The notes under the pieces: generated by a model | Database searches by the model: none | What the model was told of the DNA's origin: nothing | What the model saw: the letters and a program-made list of their open reading frames with translations, nothing else | Assembly (NCBI RefSeq): GCF_025165795.1 | Contig: NZ_JAJAGO010000006.1 | Coordinates: forward strand, 124,001 to 188,000 | Origin: Streptomyces gossypii | GTDB taxonomy: Bacteria; Actinomycetota; Actinomycetes; Streptomycetales; Streptomycetaceae | DNA: 64,000 nt | Direction: 5' to 3' | Shown: in pieces, positions 8,815 through 17,479 of the stretch | Numbering within the stretch: position 1 is the first letter of the stretch | Layout of the letters: each line of letters begins with the position of its first letter | Position numbers and translations under genes: made by a program

Positions 8815-10959
8815 TCACGGCACCAGTGCCTCGGCGAGTTCGTCGAGGGCGTCGGTGAGGAGGTCCGCGGCGCGGAGTTCGACCGGCGAGAGGGCGTCCT
8901 CGGCGGACTGCCAGGCTTCGAGAGCGTCGTGGACCCGGCTCCAGTCCAGCGGCGCGCCCGCGCGCAGCGCCTCGCTCGCGGCGCCCATCGACTCCGCCAG
9001 CGCACGCGCGTACACGGCGGCGGGGGAGGTCTTGGCGGCAAGGGAGGGCTCGGCTGCCGAGGAGGAGTGCTTCGCCTTCGGGTCCGGCAGATGAGCCTCC
9101 AGCAGCATGGTCACCCGCCCCATCGTGACCAGTGCCAGCTGCGCGTCACGGGCGGCCCGCCGGTTCACCCCCCGGTGCCGGACCGGCTCGGCGCCGGCGC
9201 GCCCGGCCGCCTGGTCCCAGGCCGTACGGGAGGCCCGTACGTCGAGCAGCGCGTCGCGCACCTGGCGCGGGTGCCGGTTCTCCGGGTACGCGAAGGCGTC
9301 GAACACGGCGGTGGCGTAGCGCCCGTTCGCGTTCAGCCAGTCGGCGAGCCGGTCGCGCAGCCGTGGTGTCTCCCAGGTCGGGAAGAGCGCGTAGCTGAGC
9401 ATCGCCACCAGGCCGCCGACCGCGGTGAGCCAGACGCGCTCCGGCACGGTCTGCGCCCACTCGGAACCGGCGATGCCCAGCAGGAAGATCACGTAGGCCG
9501 CGGTGCAGGCGGAGACGATGATGTATCCGGCGCTCATCAGCAGGTACATCATGCCGATGGAGCAGACGGCGAGGGCGGCGCTCACATACGGGCCGGGGCT
9601 GGTCAGCGCCGTCACGCTGCCCGCGATGACGACCCCGGCCAGGGTGCCCACGAAGCGGGCGACGCCGCGTTCGAAGGTCTGGGAGAAGTCGGGGCGCAGC
9701 ACCATCACGGCGGTCAGCGCGACCCAGTAGCCGTGCTCCGGCGGAAGCAGCTCACCGAGGAAACGGCACAGCGGGACGACGACGGCCAACCGGAGCGCGT
9801 GCCGCAGGATGGGCGAGGACCAGCGCAGTTCACGCCGCAGCGCACGCAGGGCGACCGGCAGCAGGCCCGGCACGGAGGGACGGTGCAGATGGAGTGGGCG
9901 CTCCGACGGGTCCACGCGCTGCCAGCCGCTGCCGACGGCGCGCGGCATCGGGAAGGAGCGGGTCACCTCGACCGGTTCCTGCGCCGCCTCCACAGTGTCG
10001 TCCGTCAGGGCGATCAGCCGTATGGCGGTCTTGCGGGCCGGGCCGCTGAGCACCGGGCCGGATTCGGGAACCTGGAGGACGGCCAGCGCGTCCTCCGGGA
10101 TGCGGACCGGTTCGCCGCGCCGGATCGCACGTGCCGTGGCGTCCAGCACGGTGCCCGCCGCCGCCAGCAGCGCCCGTACCCGGTCGCGTTCGGGCCCTTC
10201 GGACGGGACGCCGCCGACCACCGGGTCGGCGAGCGAGGCGAGGACCGGCCGGAAGCGTTCCGCCAGCGCCCGGTAGCCCTGGAGCTGGCGCGGACGGCGG
10301 CGCGCCTCCCGCCGGGTGACGGCCGCCGCGTCGCGCGCCTCCATCAGCGGCTCGGGGTCGAACGCCGCACGGGGGTCGTGCCGCAGGCGGCGCGCGTAGT
10401 CGGCCACGCCGGCCAGGGCGTCGGCGAGCGTGTCGCGCCGCTCGCCCCAGGGGCGTACCGGGAAGAGCTCGATCAGCGCCGCCTGTACGAGTCCGCCCAC
10501 CGCGATCAGCGCGGCGTGACCCAGCGCCCCGAGCACCGAGGTGGGCAGGGTGACGGCGACCAGCATCACCGCCACGGTCAGCGAGGCGACGACCCCGGAG
10601 GTGGGCCCCGTCGCCCAGGCCATGCCCGCGGCGAACGCCCATACCGCCAGCAGCGCGAGGAACGCGGCGTCCCAGGGCACGCACAGATAGCCGACGAAGG
10701 TGGAGAGGGCGAGCCCGGCGGCGGCACCGAGCGCGAGCACCGGGCGGGGGCGCCAGCTGCGCTGGAAGGTGGCGGTGCCGGAGGCGAAGGCGCCGAAGGC
10801 ACAGGAGACGGCGAGGGTCGGGCCGCCGAAGTACAGGGCCAGCCCGACCGTCAGTGCCACTCCGCACGCGCCCCGGATCGCGAGGAAGGGGGTGAGCGAG
10901 GTGCGCTCGACCCGCAGTCCGGAGCGGGCGGTCTCACGCAGTGCTCGTCGCCAGCTCAT
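8815..10959 (-). CDS. FUSC family inner-membrane protein (aromatic acid exporter-like)
   Basis: 714 aa. Two blocks of hydrophobic helices, near residues 25-160 and 400-530, are separated and followed by long soluble helical segments. This is the duplicated architecture of the FUSC/YccC/AaeB superfamily. The second block has the motif PPEHGYWVALTAVMVLRPDF, which is typical of this family. Members are thought to export aromatic carboxylates or similar small acids. The start MSWRRALRE at 10959 is chosen because the frame further upstream lacks membrane-protein character. It is a single gene, followed by the hairpin at 8728-8750. The substrate cannot be told from sequence. Confidence 0.82.
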   Translation of the reverse strand: MSWRRALRETARSGLRVERTSLTPFLAIRGACGVALTVGLALYFGGPTLAVSCAFGAFASGTATFQRSWRPRPVLALGAAAGLALSTFVGYLCVPWDAAFLALLAVWAFAAGMAWATGPTSGVVASLTVAVMLVAVTLPTSVLGALGHAALIAVGGLVQAALIELFPVRPWGERRDTLADALAGVADYARRLRHDPRAAFDPEPLMEARDAAAVTRREARRRPRQLQGYRALAERFRPVLASLADPVVGGVPSEGPERDRVRALLAAAGTVLDATARAIRRGEPVRIPEDALAVLQVPESGPVLSGPARKTAIRLIALTDDTVEAAQEPVEVTRSFPMPRAVGSGWQRVDPSERPLHLHRPSVPGLLPVALRALRRELRWSSPILRHALRLAVVVPLCRFLGELLPPEHGYWVALTAVMVLRPDFSQTFERGVARFVGTLAGVVIAGSVTALTSPGPYVSAALAVCSIGMMYLLMSAGYIIVSACTAAYVIFLLGIAGSEWAQTVPERVWLTAVGGLVAMLSYALFPTWETPRLRDRLADWLNANGRYATAVFDAFAYPENRHPRQVRDALLDVRASRTAWDQAAGRAGAEPVRHRGVNRRAARDAQLALVTMGRVTMLLEAHLPDPKAKHSSSAAEPSLAAKTSPAAVYARALAESMGAASEALRAGAPLDWSRVHDALEAWQSAEDALSPVELRAADLLTDALDELAEALVP

Positions 10960-11245
10960 GATCGCGAGGGTAACCGGGGCGCGGGCCGCTGCGCGCGGGG
11001 CGGCACATCCCTCGGACCAGTCGGGCAGATGAGGCGACCACCCCGGGGTGGAGGGCAGCAGCATGGCGGTGCTCCGCGCAACGGCGGCAGTCTGTCCCCG
11101 GGCGGCAGTGCCCGCCAGGCACAGCCCCGCATGGGACACGGTCCTGGTCGTCGTCTCTGTTTCCAACCGGGCGCTCATATTTGCTGGTTGGGTAGGTGTT
11201 GAATGGGTGGTCGGTGGGGTGTGGTTCCGGTAGGAGAGGGGTGCC

Positions 11246-11968
11246 ATGGAGCCGCTGGCGGCTGGAGATCCGGTGCGGGTGGGTGATTTCGTGCTGCGTG
11301 CCCGGCTGGGCGCAGGAGGAATGGGGGAGGTTTTTCTGGGCCGGTCGCCGGGTGGGCGGGCAGTGGCGGTGAAGGTCGTGCATCCGCATCTGGCGCGGCA
11401 GGCGGAGTTCCGGCGTCGCTTCCGGCAGGAGGTGGCCGCCGCGCGGGCCGTCGGTGGAGCGTTCACCGCACCGGTGGTGGCAGCCGGTCCGGAGGAGGAT
11501 CAGCCGTGGATCGCGACGGTCTATGTTTCCGGGCCGCCCCTGGCCGTGGCCAAGGCCGGGCCGCTGCCGGACGACTCGGTGTGGCCGCTGGCGGCCGGGC
11601 TGGTCGAGGCGCTGCAGGCCATCCACGCCGAGAGGCTGCTCCACCGTGATCTCAAGCCGTCGAACGTGCTGCTGGCCGCGGACGGCCCGCGGGTCATCGA
11701 CTTCGGGATCGCCCGGGCGATGGACGCCACCGCGCTGACCGGAACCGGCACAGCCATAGGCACGCCCGGCTTCATGTCCCCGGAAGAACGCGAAGACCTG
11801 ACCTGCCGCCGCCAGCAGGCACAGCGGACGAGCCGTACCTCCAGCCCCCGAGAGGCGGCTCGGTTGCTGGCCGAGCTGGTCGCGGACCACGTGCGCGTAC
11901 TGGGACCGGACCACCCCGCCACCCTGACCACCCGCCGCAACCACGCCCGGAATGTTCGGAAAGGATGA
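11246..11968 (+). pseudogene. Truncated Ser/Thr protein kinase joined to a TPR tail
   Basis: The first 180 residues are a standard Hanks-type kinase N-lobe and catalytic loop: Gly-rich LGAGGMGEVF, K43 in AVKVV, HRDLKPSN with D135, DFG at 152-154, and the activation segment ending GFMSPE at about 175-180. Where the C-lobe helices should follow, the sequence changes to unrelated ERED...TSSP. It then continues as LLAELVADHVRVLGPDHP, which is a repeat unit of the kinesin-light-chain-like TPR array found behind many Streptomyces kinases. The gene stops at 240 aa instead of 500 or more. An internal deletion that fused the activation segment to a late TPR repeat explains this best. Kinase activity is unlikely because the substrate-binding C-lobe is missing. 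Confidence 0.75.
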
Positions 11969-12058
11969 CGGATCCGAGGGACGCCGGAGGAGCTCAGCAC
12001 CGCCCGGCCGCCGGGCCTGGTGCGGGCTCCGGCGGCCCGGTACGGCTCGCGGCGCGGC

Positions 12059-13555
12059 CTAATCGTGGTGGGGGAAGCCGAGGTTGACGCCTCCGGTGTC
12101 GGCGGGGTCGGGCCAGCGGGTGGTGATGACCTTGCCACGGGTGTAGAAGGCGATGCCGTCGTTGCCGTAGATGTGCAGGTCGCCGAAGAGGGAGTCCTTC
12201 CAGCCGCCGAAGGAGTGGTGGCCGACCGGCACCGGGATGGGCACGTTGACGCCCACCATGCCCGTCTCCACTTCCAGCTGGAAGCGGCGGGCGGCGCCGC
12301 CGTCGCGGGTGAAGACGGCGCTGCCGTTGCCCCAGGGGGAGCTGTTGATCAGGGCGAGTGCCTCTTCGTACGTGCCCGCGCGCATGACGCACAGCACCGG
12401 GCCGAAGATCTCGTCCCGGTAGGCGTCGGAGTGGGCGGGGACCTTGTCCAGCAGCGAGACACCGAGGAAGAAGCCGCCCTCGTGGCCGGGCACGGTGTAT
12501 CCGGTGCCGTCCACGACGACTTCGGCACCCTGCGCGGCGGCGCCCCGTACGTAGGAGGCGACCTTCTCACGGTGCTCGCCGGTGATCAGCGGGCCCATCT
12601 CGGAGGCCGGGTCGCTGCCGGGCCCGATCCGCAGGGCGGCGGCCCGCTCCGCGATCCGGGCCACCAGATCGTCGGCGACGGAGTCGAGGGCGACGACGAC
12701 GGAGACGGCCATGCAGCGCTCCCCCGCCGAGCCGTAGGCGGCGCTGACCGCGCTGTCGGCGGCGTGGTCCAGATCGGCGTCGGGGAGCACGAGCATGTGG
12801 TTCTTGGCGCCGCCGAGTGCCTGCACCCGCTTGCCGTGCCGTACCGCCTGCTCCTGGATGTAGCGCGCGACGGGGGTGGAGCCGACGAAGGAGACGGCCT
12901 TGACGTCCGGGTGCTCCAGAATCCGGTCGACCGCGGGCTTGGCTCCGTTGACGACGTTCAGCACGCCGTCCGGCACCCCCGCCTCGGCGGCCAGCTCGGC
13001 GAGCCGGAAGGCGGCCGAAGGGTCCTTCTCGCTGGGCTTGAGGACGAAGGTGTTGCCGCAGGCCAGGGCCAGCGGGAACATCCACATCGGCACCATGGCG
13101 GGGAAGTTGAACGGGGTGATGCCCGCGACCACCCCGAGCGGCTGGCGCACCGAGGCGACATCCACCCGGGTGGACACCTCCGTGGACAGCTCGCCCTTGA
13201 GCTTCTCGGAGATCCCGCAGGCCAGCTCCACGATCTCCATGCCCCGGGCCACCTCGCCCAGCGCGTCGGTGTGCACCTTGCCGTGCTCGGCGGTGATCAG
13301 CGCGGCGATCTCCTCCCGGTGGGCGTCCAGCAGCTGGCGGTAGGCGAAGAGGATGGTGCTGCGCCGGGCCAGCGAGACGGTGCCCCACACCTGGTACGCC
13401 TCCTTGGCGGCGGCGACCGCCTGGTCCACCTCCTCGGCGGAGGCGAGCGCGACGCGGGTTGTCTGCTCGCCGGTGGCTGGGTCGTGGACGGGGCCGAAGT
13501 CGCCGGAGGTGCCGTCGACGGCCTTGCCGCCGATCCAGTGGCCGAGGGTCTTCAT
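12059..13555 (-). CDS. iolA: CoA-acylating methylmalonate/malonate-semialdehyde dehydrogenase
   Basis: 498 aa. It converts malonate semialdehyde (inositol pathway) or methylmalonate semialdehyde to acetyl- or propionyl-CoA with NAD and CoA. Family markers are TPFNFPAMVPMWMFPLA near 147-163 (N150), VGSTPVARY, and the nucleophile C281 in GERCMAVS. The usual ALDH catalytic glutamate motif is replaced by ALGGAKNHMLVLPDAD, as expected for the CoA-acylating branch. The ATG at 13555 gives the normal N-terminus. As last gene of the minus-strand iol group, 59 bp after iolD, it catalyses the final step of the same pathway. Confidence 0.93.
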   Translation of the reverse strand: MKTLGHWIGGKAVDGTSGDFGPVHDPATGEQTTRVALASAEEVDQAVAAAKEAYQVWGTVSLARRSTILFAYRQLLDAHREEIAALITAEHGKVHTDALGEVARGMEIVELACGISEKLKGELSTEVSTRVDVASVRQPLGVVAGITPFNFPAMVPMWMFPLALACGNTFVLKPSEKDPSAAFRLAELAAEAGVPDGVLNVVNGAKPAVDRILEHPDVKAVSFVGSTPVARYIQEQAVRHGKRVQALGGAKNHMLVLPDADLDHAADSAVSAAYGSAGERCMAVSVVVALDSVADDLVARIAERAAALRIGPGSDPASEMGPLITGEHREKVASYVRGAAAQGAEVVVDGTGYTVPGHEGGFFLGVSLLDKVPAHSDAYRDEIFGPVLCVMRAGTYEEALALINSSPWGNGSAVFTRDGGAARRFQLEVETGMVGVNVPIPVPVGHHSFGGWKDSLFGDLHIYGNDGIAFYTRGKVITTRWPDPADTGGVNLGFPHHD

Positions 13556-13614
13556 GAGGGAACACACCTTTCTCGCTGCTTGTCGCTGCTGTCGCTGCGC
13601 GGGCCGAGCAGGAA

Positions 13615-15531
13615 CTACAAGTGCCATCGGCGCTCCGCCGCGCGGCGCTCGTACTCCGCGCGGGCCGCCACCGCGGCGGGCCTGCCGGAGACCTCGGCCA
13701 CCGGCACGTCCCACCAGGCGTGCGCCTCGGGGCCGGGCGGCGCCGGGGCGGTCTCGACGTAGACGCACACGGGCACCTCGACGGCGCGGGCCGTACGCAG
13801 CGCGGAACGGAGGCTGTCTGCCGTATTAGCCCGCAGCACCCGCATGCCCAGCGACTCGGCGTTGGCGGCGAGGTCCACGGGCAGCGGGTCGCCGGTGTAG
13901 CCGCCGTCGGCCGCACGGTAGCGGTAGGCGGTGCCGAAGCCCTCGCCGCCGGTCGCCTCGGAGAGGCCGCCGATGGAGGCGTAGCCGTGGTTCTGGAGGA
14001 GCACCACCTTGATGGCGATGCCCTCCTGGACGGCGGTGACGATCTCCGTCGGCATCATCAGGTAGGTGCCGTCCCCGACCAGTGCCCATACGGGACGGTC
14101 CGGGGCGGCGAGCCGGACGCCGAGGGCGGCCGGGATCTCGTAACCCATGCAGGAGTAGCCGTACTCGACGTGGTACTGCCGGGGGGAGCGCGCGCGCCAC
14201 AGCTTGTGCAGGTCGCCGGGGAGCGAGCCGGCGGCGTTGATCAGCACGTCCTCGTCGCCGACGACCGAGTCCAGCGCGCCCAGCACCTGCGTCTGGGTGG
14301 GGCGGGCGGCGCCGTCCCCGACGGCGAAGGCCGCCTCGACGGTCTTCTCCCAACGGGCCCTGCCCGCGCGGTACTCCGCCTCGTACGCCTTGTCGACCCG
14401 GTGTCCGCGCAGCGCGCCGTGCAGCGCCTCCAGCCCGGTGCGGGCGTCCGCGACCAGGGTGCGGGCGCTCATCTTGTGCGCGTCGAACGGGGTGATGTTG
14501 AGGTTGACGAAGCGCACTCCCGGCGCGGCGAACAGCGTGTTCGAAGCCGTGGTGAAGTCGGTGTAGCGGGTGCCGACGCCGAGGATCAGATCCGCGCCGC
14601 GCGCGATCTCGTCGGCGACGGCCGTACCGGTGTGGCCGACGGCGCCCAGCTCCGCCGGATTGTCGTGGCGCAGCGCGCCCTTGCCCGCCTGGGTGACGGC
14701 GACGGGGATGCCGGTCGCCTCCACCAGGGCGCGCAGCGCCTCCTGGGCCTCGCTGTGGTGGACCCCGCCGCCCGCGACGATCAGCGGCCGGTCTGCCGTA
14801 CGTACGGCCGCGGCGGCCTCGGCCAGCGCGGCGGGCTCCGGCGGCGGGCGGCGGACCTGCCACACCCGCGGGGCGAAGAAGTCCTCCGGCCAGTCGTACG
14901 CCTCGGCCTGCACGTCCTGCGGCAGCGCGAGGGTGACCGCACCCGTCTCCACCGGGTCGGCCAGCACCCGCATGGCCTCCAGCGCGGCCGGGATCAGCGC
15001 CTCGGGGCGTGCGACGCGGTCGAAGTGGCGGGAGACGGGCCGCAGCGCGTCGTTGACCGAGAGGTCGCCCGCGTACGGCACTTCGAGCTGCTGGAGCACC
15101 GGGTCGGCGGGCCGGGTGGCGAAGGTGTCCCCGGGCAGCAGGAGTACGGGAAGCCGGTTGACCGTGGCCAGGGCCGCACCGGTGACCAGGTTGGTGGCGC
15201 CGGGGCCGATGGAGGTGGTGACCGCCTGGGCGCGCAGGCGGCCGGACTGGCGGGCGTAGCCGACGGCGGCGTGCACCATCGCCTGCTCGTTGCGGCCCTG
15301 GAGGAAGGGCATGGCGGCGTCCTCGCCGGGGGGTCCTCCGTGCGACCCGCGCTCGGGGTGCTGCGCGCGGTGTTCCAGCAGGGCCTGGCCGATACCGGCG
15401 ACGTTGCCGTGGCCGAAGATGCCCCAGCAGGCGTTGATCAGCCGCTGCCGGTGGCCGTCCCGCTCGGTGTACTGGGCGGCGAGGAAGCGGACGAGGGCCT
15501 GGGCGACGGTGAGCCGCCGGGTGGCGGTCAT
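13615..15531 (-). CDS. iolD: 3D-(3,5/4)-trihydroxycyclohexane-1,2-dione hydrolase
   Basis: 638 aa thiamine-diphosphate enzyme that opens the cyclitol ring to give 5-deoxy-glucuronate. The N-terminal pyrimidine-binding domain includes FGHGNVAGIGQAL and the invariant glutamate in GRNEQAMVHAA. The central domain starts at RPPPEPAALAEA. The C-terminal cofactor domain shows the GDG-type motif LVGDGTYLMMPTEIVTA and later LLQNHGYASIGGL. Its ATG overlaps the iolB stop (ATGA), so the two are coupled. Length and motifs are normal for IolD; a long upstream extension of the frame is ignored because it runs into iolB. Confidence 0.93.
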   Translation of the reverse strand: MTATRRLTVAQALVRFLAAQYTERDGHRQRLINACWGIFGHGNVAGIGQALLEHRAQHPERGSHGGPPGEDAAMPFLQGRNEQAMVHAAVGYARQSGRLRAQAVTTSIGPGATNLVTGAALATVNRLPVLLLPGDTFATRPADPVLQQLEVPYAGDLSVNDALRPVSRHFDRVARPEALIPAALEAMRVLADPVETGAVTLALPQDVQAEAYDWPEDFFAPRVWQVRRPPPEPAALAEAAAAVRTADRPLIVAGGGVHHSEAQEALRALVEATGIPVAVTQAGKGALRHDNPAELGAVGHTGTAVADEIARGADLILGVGTRYTDFTTASNTLFAAPGVRFVNLNITPFDAHKMSARTLVADARTGLEALHGALRGHRVDKAYEAEYRAGRARWEKTVEAAFAVGDGAARPTQTQVLGALDSVVGDEDVLINAAGSLPGDLHKLWRARSPRQYHVEYGYSCMGYEIPAALGVRLAAPDRPVWALVGDGTYLMMPTEIVTAVQEGIAIKVVLLQNHGYASIGGLSEATGGEGFGTAYRYRAADGGYTGDPLPVDLAANAESLGMRVLRANTADSLRSALRTARAVEVPVCVYVETAPAPPGPEAHAWWDVPVAEVSGRPAAVAARAEYERRAAERRWHL

Positions 15532-16454
15532 GACGCGGACCCGCCGGACCCGCCGGACGCGGGAGCGGGCGCCGCGTAGAGCGGCAGTCTCGGATCCACC
15601 GGCTGCGCCGGCCAGCGCTCCCGGATCCACGCGTGCTCCGGGTGGTCGCGGATGAGCCACTGGCGGGCGCCGGGACCGGCCATCACGTTGAGGTAGTACA
15701 TGTCGTGTCCGGGGGCGGCGATGGAGGGGCCGTGCCAGCCGTCCGGGATCAGCACGGCGTCACCGCCGCGCACCTCGGCCAGCACGTCGGTGTCATGCCC
15801 CGGACCGGAGGGGGACACCCGCTGGTAGCCGAGTCCTTCGGTGGCACCGTGCGGGGCGATCTCGAAGTAGTAGATCTCCTCCAGCGCGCTCTCCTCCCCC
15901 GGACGGTCCTCGTCGTGCTTGTGCGGCGGATAGGAGGACCAGTTGCCGCCGGGGGTGAGCACCTCGACGGCGATCAGCGCATCGGCCTCGAACACGCCCG
16001 CGGCGGCGAAGTTGTTGACCTGCCGCGAGCAGTTGCCGGTGCCGCGCAGCTCGACGGGCACGCCCGCGGCGGGCCCGTACCGGGCGGGCAGGCGGCGGGT
16101 GCAGCGGGCTCCGGTGAGCGCGAAGCGCCCGCCCGCCGCACTGGTGATGCCCACCTCGGCGTCGCGGGGCGCGTAGGCGAAGTCGCTCACTCCGGCGAAG
16201 ACGCTCTCCCGGCCCTCCAACGCGAAGGTCTCGCCCCCGGGCTCGCCCTCGGCCGTCACCGACACCGAGCAGCCGCCGCTCAGCGGCAGCACGATCCACT
16301 CACTGCCGCCGGTGGCGAAGGAGTGCGCGCCGCCGGGCGCCAGTTCGAGCACGCGGAGTGCGGAGAAGCCCCAGCCCGCGTTCTCGGGGTCGATGTCCAG
16401 TGCGTACGGGCCCCGGCCCGCGCTGCCGTTCGGACGGTGGAACGCGTTGCTCAT
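15528..16454 (-). CDS. iolB: 5-deoxy-glucuronate isomerase
   Basis: 308 aa, double-cupin isomerase converting 5-deoxy-glucuronate to 2-deoxy-5-keto-D-gluconate. Diagnostic pieces are GTGNCSRQVNNF and the metal-binding cluster SYPPHKHDED, with EEIYYFEI shortly after and GWHGPSIAAPGHDMYYLNVMAG near the C-terminus. The ATG at 16454 is preferred because GAGGGG lies 5 bases upstream; alternative starts up to 16520 would add only a Met/Asp/Thr-rich stretch. It sits between the aldolase-like gene and iolD in pathway order. Confidence 0.92.
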   Translation of the reverse strand: MSNAFHRPNGSAGRGPYALDIDPENAGWGFSALRVLELAPGGAHSFATGGSEWIVLPLSGGCSVSVTAEGEPGGETFALEGRESVFAGVSDFAYAPRDAEVGITSAAGGRFALTGARCTRRLPARYGPAAGVPVELRGTGNCSRQVNNFAAAGVFEADALIAVEVLTPGGNWSSYPPHKHDEDRPGEESALEEIYYFEIAPHGATEGLGYQRVSPSGPGHDTDVLAEVRGGDAVLIPDGWHGPSIAAPGHDMYYLNVMAGPGARQWLIRDHPEHAWIRERWPAQPVDPRLPLYAAPAPASGGSGGSAS

Positions 16455-16531
16455 CAGGCCCCTCGTATCCGTCATATCCATCGCATCCGTCATTGCCGTC
16501 ATAGCCGCCATACCCGCCGGGCTCCCCCTGA

Positions 16532-17413
16532 TCAGAGCAGGCCCACCGCGGTGTCCACAGCCTCCTCGACCTTTCCGTCCACCGGATAGAGCAGCGACCG
16601 CCCGGCCACCAGCCCCTGCACGGTCGGCAGCCGCAGCGCCTCGCGCCATCGCTCGTACGTGCCCTCCTGGTCGCCGTCGACATCGCCGCCCAGCAGCACG
16701 GCGGGCAGCGTGGAGGAGGCCATCACCTGCGCCATCTCCTCCGGATCGGCGGTGACGGGCACCTTCAGCCAGGTGTAGGCGGAGGTCCCGCCCAGTCCGG
16801 AGGCGATGGAGAGCGAGGTGGTGACCGCCGCCGCGCTCAGATCACTCGTCAGCTTCCCCGCCACCCGCCGGGAGAGGAAGGGTTCGACGAAGACGGGCAG
16901 CCTCCGCTCCGCCATGTCGTCTATGGCGCGGGCGGTGGAGTACAGGGTGCGCAGCGATCCCTCGTCCGTGTGGTCGATGCGGAGCAGCAGTTTGCCCGCG
17001 TCGAGCCGGAGGCGCTGGATGTCCTGGGGGCGGTAGCCGGTGAAGCGGTCGTCCAGTTCGAAGGTGGCGCCCGCCAGGCCGCCCCGGTTCATGGAACCGA
17101 TGGCGGTCTTCCCCTCCAGTGCGCCGAGCAGCAGCAGGTCCTCCAGGATGTCGGCCGTACCGAGCACTCCGTCGACCCCGGGGCGGGCCAGCGCGCGGCA
17201 CAGCCGCTCCAGCAGGTCGGCCCGGTCGGCCATGGCCAGCCGCCTGCCGCCGACGGAGAGGGCACCGCGCGCGGGGTGGTCGGCGGCGACGATCATCAGC
17301 CGCCCGCTGTCGCCGACCAGGGCCGGGCGGCGGGTGCGCGCTGCCGCGGCGGCGGCGATCGCCTCGGGGTTCCGGGCCCGCACGGTGGCGAGTTCGGAGA
17401 TGCTGATTCTCAA
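16532..17413 (-). CDS. Cgl0159-type (beta/alpha)8 aldolase-like protein of the iol cluster
   Basis: 293 aa from a proposed TTG start at 17413, which follows an AAAGAGAG ribosome site; no ATG or GTG fits better. It resembles the conserved protein next to iolC in Corynebacterium (Cgl0159 family). Motifs include MIVAADHPARG near the N-terminus, DGVLGTADILEDLLLLG, FELDDRFTGYRPQDI and a Lys in TYTWLKVP-like context (SAYTWLKVPVT), which fits a Schiff-base lysine of class I aldolases. By position it is the best candidate for cleaving 2-deoxy-5-keto-gluconate-6-phosphate to dihydroxyacetone phosphate and malonate semialdehyde, the step done by IolJ in Bacillus. That role is inferred from context; no IolJ is otherwise present. 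Confidence 0.78.
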   Translation of the reverse strand: MRISISELATVRARNPEAIAAAAAARTRRPALVGDSGRLMIVAADHPARGALSVGGRRLAMADRADLLERLCRALARPGVDGVLGTADILEDLLLLGALEGKTAIGSMNRGGLAGATFELDDRFTGYRPQDIQRLRLDAGKLLLRIDHTDEGSLRTLYSTARAIDDMAERRLPVFVEPFLSRRVAGKLTSDLSAAAVTTSLSIASGLGGTSAYTWLKVPVTADPEEMAQVMASSTLPAVLLGGDVDGDQEGTYERWREALRLPTVQGLVAGRSLLYPVDGKVEEAVDTAVGLL

Positions 17414-17479
17414 GAGGGGCTCTCTTTCACGGCGTGGGGGTGCGGAGGGCGGCACGCGGGGCGGGACACGGCGGGCCGG

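Noticed and set aside
6558..8858. 766-codon open frame opposite the AfsR-type gene
   Set aside because: High GC removes stops from antisense frames; the protein is His/Arg/Gly-rich with no fold, while the minus strand encodes a complete SARP.
8929..11202. 757-codon open frame opposite the FUSC gene
   Set aside because: Antisense shadow of a membrane protein gene; the translation lacks any hydrophobic or conserved pattern.
13621..15579. 652-codon open frame opposite iolD
   Set aside because: Shadow of iolD, which has full motif support on the other strand.
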